Source: JAYUKV01 sp043764135 | GTDB taxonomy: Bacteria; Patescibacteriota; JACMRA01 | DNA length: 5,202 bases | NCBI GenBank assembly: GCA_043764135.1 | Contig: JAYUKV010000024.1 | Coordinates: 1 to 5,202, forward strand | Reading direction: 5' to 3' | Part shown: piece after piece, positions 1 to 5,202 of the stretch | Layout of the letters: every line of letters begins with the position of its first letter | Position numbering within the stretch: the stretch's first letter is position 1 | Translations under genes and position numbers: made by a program | Notes under the pieces: model-generated | What the model saw: only the letters and a program-made list of their open reading frames with translations | What the model was told of the DNA's origin: nothing | The model's database searches: none

Positions 1-93
1 TTTCAATTAAAATCAAAACTATATTTAGAAGCCTTAAAAAGATCTTTTGAAGAACTGGCTAAAATGAGGTTGGAGTTTGGTTGCGAAAGGTGA
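1..93 (+). CDS. 3' end of an unrecognised gene (partial, enters from left edge)
   Basis: Frame 1 is open from the first base to a TGA at 91-93 and gives 30 C-terminal residues. They are rich in Leu, Lys and Glu (…LEALKRSFEELAKMRLEFGCER), consistent with an amphipathic or coiled-coil C-terminal helix. No family is recognisable from this fragment. It does not resemble the C-terminus of ribosomal protein S15, the usual neighbour upstream of pnp. The last few codons and the stop lie inside the 22-nt repeat at 77-98, so the natural end of this gene may have been replaced by repeat sequence. The terminator at 266-301 is the first plausible transcription end downstream. The open frame is short enough to arise by chance, so confidence is low. 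Confidence 0.35.
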   Translation, partial: FQLKSKLYLEALKRSFEELAKMRLEFGCER

Positions 94-98
94 GTTAT
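77..98 (+). repeat. 22-nt perfect inverted repeat, left copy
   Basis: This copy contains the core TGCGAAAGGTGAG and matches the reverse complement of 5107-5128 at all 22 positions. The flanks on both sides are unrelated between the copies. It covers the stop codon of the partial gene ending at 93 and the GTG that begins the small ORF at 90. My rough estimate of a chance 22-mer match within 5.2 kb is below one in ten thousand even allowing for AT bias. Its identity is unknown: recombination site, mobile-element end or assembly artefact. Confidence 0.85.
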
Positions 99-242
99 AA
101 AGCTCAAAATATTGTTCTCACTCATTTGGATATAGTAATCAACTTAGAAAATTTTTATATCTTCTTTGTATGTGTTGATCCTATTTCACCCAGCTTAGTC
201 TTTGAGTTATGGAATGAGGAAAAAGTAACCAGTTATCGCTAA
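90..242 (+). CDS. Possible small ORF of unknown function (50 aa, GTG start)
   Basis: A GTG at 90-92 opens a 50-codon frame that ends at TAA 240-242. It overlaps the TGA of the preceding frame by 4 nt (GTGA), the arrangement typical of translational coupling. The predicted product starts MSYKAQNIVLTH, has a hydrophobic aromatic stretch in the middle (NFYIFFVCV, about residues 22-30) and ends in a polar tail. No family is recognised. In favour of a real gene are the 4-nt overlap and a terminator starting 23 nt after the stop. Against it are the rare start codon, the absence of a spaced Shine-Dalgarno sequence, the short length, and the start lying inside a dispersed repeat. It could equally be non-coding 3' sequence. 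Confidence 0.22.
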   Translation: MSYKAQNIVLTHLDIVINLENFYIFFVCVDPISPSLVFELWNEEKVTSYR

Positions 243-265
243 TCATTTATACGCTTAGCATCTTT

Positions 266-301
266 CCGCTCCAACCACACAGGTTAGAGCGGACTTTTAT
301 T
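266..301 (+). terminator. Intrinsic terminator upstream of pnp
   Basis: The CCGCTC arm at 266-271 pairs with GAGCGG at 287-292. After one C/A mismatch, AACC (273-276) pairs with GGTT (282-285) around an ACACA loop. The run ACTTTTATT follows (293-301). This GC-rich hairpin is the strongest in the window. It ends the transcript of whatever gene lies to the left and separates it from pnp. Confidence 0.85.
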
Positions 302-309
302 AACCAGTT

Positions 310-338
310 TTGACAAAAGGGTTGTTAAATAACATAAT
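310..338 (+). promoter_or_regulatory. Sigma70-type promoter for pnp
   Basis: A perfect -35 box TTGACA (310-315) is followed by a 17-nt spacer and the -10 box CATAAT (333-338), one mismatch from consensus. It starts immediately after the upstream terminator and ends 9 nt before the pnp ATG. Transcription should therefore begin at about 344-346, leaving a leader of roughly 2-4 nt or none. Confidence 0.8.
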
Positions 339-347
339 TAATAGGAT

Positions 348-2555
348 ATGAATCTTCAATTTCCCCATAGTCAAAGCATTGATTTTTATGGTAAAAAGGT
401 GACTTTACAGACCGGATTACTAGCTATGCAAGCTGACTCTTCAGTAATAGCAACAATAGGTGAAACATCAATAATGGCAAATGTTGTTATCGACAAAAAA
501 GCATCAGATTTGGACTATTTCCCATTACAAGTTATTTTTGAAGAAAGGATGTATGCATCAGGAAAAATAAAAGGATCTAGATTCCAAAAACGAGAAGGAA
601 GACCTACTGATAATGCAATTCTGACAGGAAGATTGGTTGATAGATCTCTTAGATCCTTATTTAACCAAGACCTCAAAAACAATATTCAAATAGTAATCAC
701 TGTATTATCTCTTGATGAAATCAACCAACCAGATACCGTTGCTGTACTTGCTGCTTCTGTAGCTTGTCGGCTTGCAGGAATCAATGAAGAATTATTTGCA
801 GGACCAGTCTCATGTGTAAGAATTGGATTACAAGATGAATATATAATCAGCCCATCATATGAACAACTTCTAACTTCCACCCTAGACTTGGCTGTAAGTA
901 CTAATAAAGCAGGAATATGTATGTTAGAAGCAGGTATGAATCTTGCTACAGAAGAACAACTAATCGGAGGGATAGAATTAGCAAACCGTGCAGGGGAAGA
1001 GTTAAACAAATTCCAAATAGAATTTATTGCTTCTGTACTAAAATCTACCCCTTCTAAGACCCCTACACTAAAAGTTGATCCAATTCCAGAATCTCTACTA
1101 TCCCTATTTACTCAAGAAAGAGCAAAAATCGCAGAATTAGTATTCAATCACAACTACACTTCTGAGAAAAATGAATCTTTAGATGCTTACATCGCAGATA
1201 AAATCTCAGCTTTAATCGACGATCCTAACAAAAAATATTATTCTTCTGCATTTTACACAATTGTAAAAGATATAATTCAAGAACGAATCTTAAAAGACGG
1301 AATTAGACCAGATAAAAGAGGCTTAGAAGACATTCGTACAATCTCTTCATTTATCGATCTTATGCCTAGAGTTCATGGTTCAGCACTATTTAACCGAGGA
1401 CAAACACAGGTAATGAATATTCTAACTTTAGGCACAATGCGTGATGCTTTGTTACAAGATGATATGGAAGATTTTGAAGAATCAACTAAACGCTATTTAC
1501 ATCACTACAACTTCCCATCGTATTCAGTTGGAGAAACAGGCCGATATGGTGCCCCTTCCCGACGTGAAATAGGACATGGTAATCTTGCAGAAAAAGCATT
1601 AATTCCAGTTATACCTGCAGAAGCTGATTTTCCTTATACAATAAGACTTGTAAGCGAATGTCTAGGATCTAACGGTTCAACTTCTATGGCCTCAACTTGC
1701 GCATCTACTCTATCCCTACTAGCAGGGGGAGTACCAATCAAAGAGCCAATTGCTGGAATAGCAATGGGAGTAGTTGTAGATAAGAAGGATACTTCAAAAT
1801 TTGCAGTACTTACCGACATTCAAGGTATGGAAGATCATTTCGGACATATGGACTTTAAGTTAACAGGAGGTAAAGGCGGACTTACTGCTTTACAACTGGA
1901 TAATAAGCTAGCAGGAATTGATTTAGAAGTTCTAAAAGTAGCTATAAAACAAGCTCGAGTAGGATTGGACTTTATCCTAAACAAAATGAATGAAGTAATA
2001 GACAAGCCAAAATCTGAGATTTCTAAATACGCTCCATTTGTAGTAGGATTACAAGTTCCATTCGAAAGAATAGGAGATGTAATCGGACCAAGCGGTAAAA
2101 TGATCAAATCAATAATTGCTAAGACAAATACTGAAATTGATATAGAAGACGATGGAAAGACATTTATTTATGGTAAATCAAAAGCCGATATTGATGCAGC
2201 AAAAAATATTATTCTTTCCATGATTAAAGAGTATAATGTCGGAGAAATATTATCATTTATTCCAGAAAGGCAAGAAAAATTTGGTTTTATGGGTAAGATC
2301 GCTGGAACACAAATTCAAACCCTACTTCACAACTCACAAATTCCAAAAGAAATAAATTATACTGATATAAAAATCAATACTCCAATTGACGTAAAGATAG
2401 AAAGCTTTAATGACAAAAAGCAAATGAATATAACCTTAAGATATGGTCAATACGATCCGAAGAATTATACACCCCCTGCCCCAAAACCATATTCAAAACC
2501 TAACACTCCTTACACAAACTCCAACACATCTTCAGTAAAGTTAGATGTTGAATAG
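348..2555 (+). CDS. pnp: Polynucleotide phosphorylase (PNPase), 3'-5' exoribonuclease
   Basis: PNPase degrades RNA from the 3' end with phosphate, releasing nucleoside diphosphates, and can run in reverse to add tails. It acts as a cytoplasmic trimer, often in RNA-decay complexes. At 735 aa it is a normal full-length family member. Domains in order: first RNase PH core (about 10-150, with EERMYASGKIKG and KREGRPTDNAILTGR), helical linker (about 235-320), second RNase PH core (about 325-550), KH (about 560-625, GxxG loop GPSG at 580-583), a divergent S1 (about 630-700) and a Pro/Asn/Thr-rich tail. Phosphate-site residues SNGSTSMAS start at 441. The catalytic trio D496, D502 and K504 matches E. 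coli D486, D492 and K494, but the residue matching D490 is H500. The start at 348 is chosen because the conserved N-terminus begins at once and the -10 box abuts it; there is no spaced Shine-Dalgarno sequence. Its own promoter and terminators on both sides make it monocistronic, without the usual rpsO partner. Confidence 0.98.
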   Translation: MNLQFPHSQSIDFYGKKVTLQTGLLAMQADSSVIATIGETSIMANVVIDKKASDLDYFPLQVIFEERMYASGKIKGSRFQKREGRPTDNAILTGRLVDRSLRSLFNQDLKNNIQIVITVLSLDEINQPDTVAVLAASVACRLAGINEELFAGPVSCVRIGLQDEYIISPSYEQLLTSTLDLAVSTNKAGICMLEAGMNLATEEQLIGGIELANRAGEELNKFQIEFIASVLKSTPSKTPTLKVDPIPESLLSLFTQERAKIAELVFNHNYTSEKNESLDAYIADKISALIDDPNKKYYSSAFYTIVKDIIQERILKDGIRPDKRGLEDIRTISSFIDLMPRVHGSALFNRGQTQVMNILTLGTMRDALLQDDMEDFEESTKRYLHHYNFPSYSVGETGRYGAPSRREIGHGNLAEKALIPVIPAEADFPYTIRLVSECLGSNGSTSMASTCASTLSLLAGGVPIKEPIAGIAMGVVVDKKDTSKFAVLTDIQGMEDHFGHMDFKLTGGKGGLTALQLDNKLAGIDLEVLKVAIKQARVGLDFILNKMNEVIDKPKSEISKYAPFVVGLQVPFERIGDVIGPSGKMIKSIIAKTNTEIDIEDDGKTFIYGKSKADIDAAKNIILSMIKEYNVGEILSFIPERQEKFGFMGKIAGTQIQTLLHNSQIPKEINYTDIKINTPIDVKIESFNDKKQMNITLRYGQYDPKNYTPPAPKPYSKPNTPYTNSNTSSVKLDVE

Positions 2556-2576
2556 GTTGGATTATAATAAAGTGAC

Positions 2577-2612
2577 AACCCTATATAATTATTATACAGG
2601 GTTTTATTATTT
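2577..2612 (+). terminator. Intrinsic terminator of pnp
   Basis: The AACCCT arm (2577-2582) pairs with AGGGTT (2598-2603). After one A/C mismatch, TATAA (2584-2588) pairs with TTATA (2592-2596) around a TTA loop. The tail TTATTATTT follows. It begins 22 nt after the pnp stop codon. On the minus strand the hairpin has no T run, so it serves + transcription only. Confidence 0.8.
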
Positions 2613-2754
2613 CAAATAAAAATTTTTTTCTATTTTGTTATATCGACCTAATGACATATACGCTATGAAAACTAACTAATCAAACTAAGAAAATCTTTTT
2701 TACTTGAAATTTAATCAGATTATATTATGTAATATTGCTAGTTTCAAAAAACTA

Positions 2755-3138
2755 TTAAAAATTATAGTTTGTCCAACGCATTGGTATAAAGGAACTTTCA
2801 CAAGCAAGTGAGATCTTCACATCTTTATTCTTTGTTACCTCAATGAATGAAAAATTTCGTTGAACTGAGTGTTCTTCTAAAAACTTATAATTTTTTGAAC
2901 CGTTGCTTTGATTATCACTCATAAAATATCCGAATTTACCTGCAGGATTTAAACACTTTGTAAGCTTTATTTTTTGCTTTTTATCATCTTCTTCAATTAT
3001 CTCAATTTTTGGTGACGGAGCTTTTGGAAGCAATGTGTATGTTCTAAAATTATATGAATAATCAATATTCAATAATATAAATATCAGTATAAGAGAAAAT
3101 ATTACTCTAATTGTTGTGTTGATTTGTTGTTGTGTCAT
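2755..3138 (-). CDS. Small membrane-anchored protein of unknown function
   Basis: The 127-aa product has a short polar N-terminus (MTQQQINTTIR), one hydrophobic segment at about residues 12-25 (VIFSLILIFILLNI) and a soluble C-terminal part of about 100 residues. The likely topology is a signal anchor with an exported domain. The C-terminal part carries an acidic/lysine patch (EIIEEDDKKQKIK, about 46-58) and only two cysteines, C62 and C113, which could form a disulfide. No known family is recognised. It lies downstream of the hydrolase gene on the same strand, but a terminator sits in the 68-nt gap, so expression may be by read-through or from its own weak promoter. Its Ile codons (about half ATA) resemble pnp rather than the hydrolase. 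No Shine-Dalgarno sequence precedes the ATG. Confidence 0.72.
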   Translation of the reverse strand: MTQQQINTTIRVIFSLILIFILLNIDYSYNFRTYTLLPKAPSPKIEIIEEDDKKQKIKLTKCLNPAGKFGYFMSDNQSNGSKNYKFLEEHSVQRNFSFIEVTKNKDVKISLACESSFIPMRWTNYNF

Positions 3139-3154
3139 AGATTATAAATTGTTA

Positions 3155-3190
3155 ATAAAAACCACTAGAATTAATAAATCTTTCTAGTGG
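3155..3190 (-). terminator. Intrinsic terminator of the hydrolase gene (minus strand)
   Basis: Read on the minus strand, CCACTAGAA (3190-3182) pairs perfectly with TTCTAGTGG (3170-3162) across an 11-nt loop. It is followed directly by TTTTTATT. The hairpin starts 16 nt after the TAG of the gene ending at 3207. The same hairpin read on the + strand has no T run. Confidence 0.8.
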
Positions 3191-3206
3191 TAATGTTAAT
3201 AGCTTT

Positions 3207-3914
3207 CTATTTGAGGAATAGTGATTCACTGATATTGTTTTTATAAGCAAATTGATTGTTACTACGGTAATTAAATTGGTTGATCGCATTAAAAATACTT
3301 AACGGATCACGCTCAAATAAACCATAAGGACGAAAATCTTCCCCAGTAACAACATGCCACATTCTTGTTGCAAATGTAGCGCAAGAACAGTTAATTCCCA
3401 ATCCCGCTACGGAATATTTGGTTGCAGAGCACCCACTTTTACCTGCATTATCGGTAATTGTTTTCATTAAACTTTCAGAGACTTTCACTTTTCTTACTGC
3501 ATAAATTCCATTTAAACTACCTGCTAAAATGTTTTTAATTACATCAACTTCATCTTCTGTGTTTTTTTTGATTCCACCATCGACAATTTTCCAAGGTTGA
3601 TTGGCGTCAAATTGATTTTGTTCAGGCCAAACTCCAAATGTTGAAACAGGCTTCCAATTTTTTGTTTCTTTTTCGCCATTTGAATATGTGATGGTTTCTC
3701 TACCAATTAAAGCATTAAAGACATGGTGACCAATGTTGAAAAATATGGCAGCTTTCATAGTTTGGCTATCTGCCACCAACCAATACTCATATTCCCATTC
3801 AGTCCTTACAACTTGCTTACCACTAACATGAACAGTTCCAGATAAACTTCCTTGACTACTAGCTTTTACACTAGAAAATCGTACTACGCTATTATTCTGT
3901 GATCCAATATCCAT
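3207..3914 (-). CDS. Putative permuted papain/LRAT-like Cys-His hydrolase, 5' end uncertain
   Basis: From the ATG at 3914 the product is 235 aa. Features, numbered from that Met: a beta-rich N-terminal stretch with EWEYEYWLVADS (about 39-50), a His motif GHHVFNAL (H63/H64), TFGVWPEQ (about 92-99), then NCSCATFATRMW (C176, C178). A His motif ahead of a CxxF cysteine motif is the order seen in circularly permuted NlpC/P60 and LRAT-like papain folds; C178 (C-A-T-F) is the likelier nucleophile. Such folds are amidases, peptidases or acyltransferases; the substrate here is unknown. The fold assignment is inference from motifs. The frame stays open upstream to 4064, but residues encoded beyond about 3920 are antisense to the DUF11 gene and look like chance. 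No signal peptide, promoter or room for one exists, since the opposing + ORF starts 18 nt away, so the 5' end is probably missing. Ile codons are 1 ATA in 15, unlike the neighbours. Confidence 0.72.
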   Translation of the reverse strand: MDIGSQNNSVVRFSSVKASSQGSLSGTVHVSGKQVVRTEWEYEYWLVADSQTMKAAIFFNIGHHVFNALIGRETITYSNGEKETKNWKPVSTFGVWPEQNQFDANQPWKIVDGGIKKNTEDEVDVIKNILAGSLNGIYAVRKVKVSESLMKTITDNAGKSGCSATKYSVAGLGINCSCATFATRMWHVVTGEDFRPYGLFERDPLSIFNAINQFNYRSNNQFAYKNNISESLFLK

Positions 3915-3945
3915 GATTAGTCCAGTTGGAGCATGGTATGGATTA
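3915..3945. other. Probable sequence junction between two opposed truncated genes
   Basis: The minus-strand hydrolase ATG (3912-3914) and the + strand DUF11 ATG (3933-3935) face each other across 18 bases. The + frame already reads as interior protein (INDPTSPQATIRG) within a few codons and is closed upstream by TAG at 3918-3920. The minus frame looks interior too. Two exported-type genes that start here with no signal peptides and no promoter are best explained by a join of two gene interiors. The exact breakpoint is not resolved. Confidence 0.6.
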
Positions 3946-5177
3946 ATGACCCAACAAGCCCTCAAGCGACAATTAGAGGTAAGATTGGAACTCAATCTTT
4001 TGATGCTCCTTTTAGTGGATTTACTTTTGGTGGAGATAACTATTTGTATTCTACTAATAGCCAAGGAAATGTTATGAGAATTGATCCTAAAACTCTAGAA
4101 ACTACAATATCTGCAACTGATAATGTAGGAGTAATAGGAATTACTTCTTGTGTTTACCCTCCATTTGTTAGAAGAATCCAATCAACAAAAACTGTAACTA
4201 ATATTACTAACCCAAGTGCTTCAATAGCTCTTCCAAATGATGTTTTGGAATATTCAATCAAAGTAAGTAATACTGGTGATATAATAATAGGTGATACTGA
4301 ATTTTCTGACTCTATTCCTAATGGAACAGATTATCAACTTAATTCAACAACACTTAATGGTATATCAGTAAGTGATAAAAGTGGATTAATGCCATACATT
4401 CCATCAGGTCTTATCAATTCACCATCTCAAATTCTAGGCTCATTAAAAGTTGATTCTACCCCAACAGTTGATGATAATGAAGCGATTGTAAAGTTTAGAG
4501 TAAAGATTAAATCCCCAATTCCTTCTGGAGTATTTAATATTAGCAATCAAGCATTTATACTTTCTGATTCTAATACTAGAGGTATATCTGACGATCCTTC
4601 CAAGCCTGGTTTGGACGATCCAACAGTTACACTTTTGGATTTAAAGACTGATCTATCAGTTACCAAATCAGTTTCAAACCCTACACCAAATAGAGGAGAT
4701 ACAATTACTTATAGAATTACTGCTAAGAATTTAGGTGGTGTTGACGCTGCTAATGTAGAAGTAACTGATATTATCCCTGCTGGATTAGAGTTCGTAGCTG
4801 CTGATACTATCAATGGAGGATATGATCCATTTACTGGAAAGTGGTTTATAGGAATCCTAAAAGGAGGAGAAACCCGGACCTTAGATGTGTTAGTTACTGT
4901 TAATGATATAGCAACTATGTCTAATAGTGCTAAAATAACAACTACAACTATTGATACAAATCCTGCAAACAATGAAGCTACAACTGTTATAGTACCTAAT
5001 CTTGCGGATCTTGAAATAACATCTAGCGTTGATAAAACTAGACCAAATGTAGGAGATGGTGTGACATTTATTATTAAGATAAAAAACAACGGAAAAGACA
5101 AAGCTAATAACTCACCTTTCGCAACCAACTTTACAACAAACCAAAACCTCCCAATAATAGTTCATGATTTTGGATAA
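3933..5177 (+). CDS. DUF11/TIGR01451-repeat surface protein, internal fragment truncated at both ends
   Basis: The ORF encodes 414 aa of a probable secreted or cell-surface adhesin-like protein. Residues about 1-78 look like the last part of an N-terminal propeller-like domain of the DUF6923 type (APFSGFTFGGDNYLYSTN, then GNVMRIDP). Residues about 85-232 form a first DUF11-like Ig-fold repeat ending ISDDPSKPGLDDPT. Residues about 239-355 form a clear second repeat (DLSVTKSVSNPTPNRGDTITY…VTDIIPAGLEF…NPANNEATTVIV). Residues 357-393 begin a third (DLEITSSVDKTRPNVGDG…NNGKDKANN), which should continue with a V-x-V-T-D motif. Instead 21 unrelated residues follow to TAA at 5175-5177. The family normally has a signal peptide, more N-terminal domain and a C-terminal anchor; none is present. 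The ATG at 3933 is only the first available Met and has no Shine-Dalgarno sequence or promoter. It is likely a gene fragment, not a working gene. Confidence 0.8.
   Translation: MVWINDPTSPQATIRGKIGTQSFDAPFSGFTFGGDNYLYSTNSQGNVMRIDPKTLETTISATDNVGVIGITSCVYPPFVRRIQSTKTVTNITNPSASIALPNDVLEYSIKVSNTGDIIIGDTEFSDSIPNGTDYQLNSTTLNGISVSDKSGLMPYIPSGLINSPSQILGSLKVDSTPTVDDNEAIVKFRVKIKSPIPSGVFNISNQAFILSDSNTRGISDDPSKPGLDDPTVTLLDLKTDLSVTKSVSNPTPNRGDTITYRITAKNLGGVDAANVEVTDIIPAGLEFVAADTINGGYDPFTGKWFIGILKGGETRTLDVLVTVNDIATMSNSAKITTTTIDTNPANNEATTVIVPNLADLEITSSVDKTRPNVGDGVTFIIKIKNNGKDKANNSPFATNFTTNQNLPIIVHDFG
5107..5128 (-). repeat. 22-nt perfect inverted repeat, right copy, at the end of the DUF11 homology
   Basis: This is the reverse complement of 77-98 over all 22 positions. 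Its first base falls within the codon for residue 392 of the DUF11 ORF, where the expected family sequence stops. Bases after it (5129-5202) show no similarity to the DUF11 family or to the sequence next to the left copy. Read on the minus strand it encodes …GCER followed by TGA, as the left copy does. Confidence 0.85.
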
Positions 5178-5187
5178 ACCAACTTTA
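5123..5187. repeat. Pair of 11-nt direct repeats (5123-5133 and 5177-5187)
   Basis: AACCAACTTTA occurs twice, 54 nt apart start to start, in the short stretch after the DUF11 homology ends. The first copy overlaps the last six bases of the 22-nt repeat. A third, imperfect AAACCAAAACC lies between them. They could be protein-binding sites or the edge of a mobile element; AT-rich composition makes chance possible. No gene is supported in 5129-5202. Confidence 0.45.
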
Positions 5188-5202
5188 GATCTCTACTCTG
5201 AT

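Noticed and set aside
686..2107. Three open frames antisense to pnp (686-1009, 1634-1819, 1835-2107)
   Set aside because: They lie wholly opposite a strongly supported gene, have no ribosome site or promoter, and their composition is that expected of the reverse frame of pnp.
2555..2603. GGTTG/CAACC pairing (2555-2559 with 2576-2580) as an anti-terminator competing with the pnp terminator
   Set aside because: Only five base pairs around a 16-nt loop, against a much more stable terminator hairpin. No ligand or leader context supports a switch.
3136..3146. Perfect TATAAT on the minus strand (3146-3141) as promoter of the 127-aa gene
   Set aside because: It lies 2 nt before the ATG, so transcription would begin past the start codon, and no -35 box is present at 16-19 nt spacing.
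69..3937. GTTGGAGNNTGGT shared by 69-81 and 3925-3937, as a third recombination site at the left junction
   Set aside because: Only 11 of 13 bases match and the 22-nt core itself is absent at 3925. By rough estimate such a match could easily arise by chance in 5 kb.
3915..4064. N-terminal 50 residues of the longest hydrolase frame (start at 4064)
   Set aside because: These codons are antisense to DUF11-family coding sequence and give a Ser/Lys/Arg-rich stretch with no domain character, so the longer start is unlikely to be native.
4709..5128. Minus-strand open frame antisense to the DUF11 ORF, starting at a TTG inside the 22-nt repeat
   Set aside because: The + strand frame shows clear DUF11 motifs over the same bases. 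The minus product is low-complexity Ser/Val/Ile sequence typical of a shadow frame.
1..5202. Reassigned UGA codons (Gly, as in Gracilibacteria/Absconditabacteria)
   Set aside because: No in-frame TGA occurs in the 735-codon pnp or in the other main ORFs, although Gly is frequent, so UGA as a sense codon has no support.
1..5202. CRISPR arrays, tRNA/rRNA genes or complete insertion sequences
   Set aside because: No regularly spaced repeats, no tRNA cloverleaf or T-arm consensus in a proper setting, and no transposase motifs were seen.

Overview
The window is AT-rich bacterial DNA with one confidently identified gene, pnp (polynucleotide phosphorylase, 348-2555, + strand). Around it lie less familiar genes whose ends look rearranged. 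The PNPase wording (for example KREGRPTDNAILTGR, FNRGQTQ), the low GC, the lack of Shine-Dalgarno sequences and the TIGR01451/DUF11-type surface protein fit a Patescibacteria (Candidate Phyla Radiation) genome. This is inference, not proof. All strongly supported genes read with the standard bacterial code.

Layout. Positions 1-242 hold the 3' end of an unrecognised + strand gene (stop at 91-93) and a possible 50-codon GTG ORF that overlaps it by 4 nt. A strong intrinsic terminator follows (266-301). Next come a near-consensus sigma70-type promoter (TTGACA, 17 nt, CATAAT; 310-338) and pnp, whose ATG lies so close to the -10 box that the mRNA should be leaderless or nearly so. A second terminator (2577-2612) closes pnp, which is therefore a single-gene transcription unit. 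The 142 bases at 2613-2754 hold no gene I can support. On the minus strand, 3207-3914 encodes a probable permuted papain/LRAT-like Cys-His hydrolase. It is followed by its own terminator (3155-3190) and then by a small protein with one N-terminal membrane segment (2755-3138). On the + strand, 3933-5177 encodes the middle of a large DUF11-repeat surface protein.

The right half looks rearranged. The hydrolase and the DUF11 ORF are head to head with only 18 bases between their start codons, and neither has a signal peptide or a promoter. The DUF11 ORF also stops matching its family abruptly at about 5107-5111. That is exactly where a perfect 22-nt sequence begins that recurs in inverted orientation at 77-98. 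This may be a recombination hot spot or dispersed mobile site that cut the surface gene, or a chimeric join made during amplification or assembly. The sequence alone cannot decide. Codon use in the hydrolase (ATA almost absent among Ile codons) differs from the genes on both sides, which supports mixed origin.
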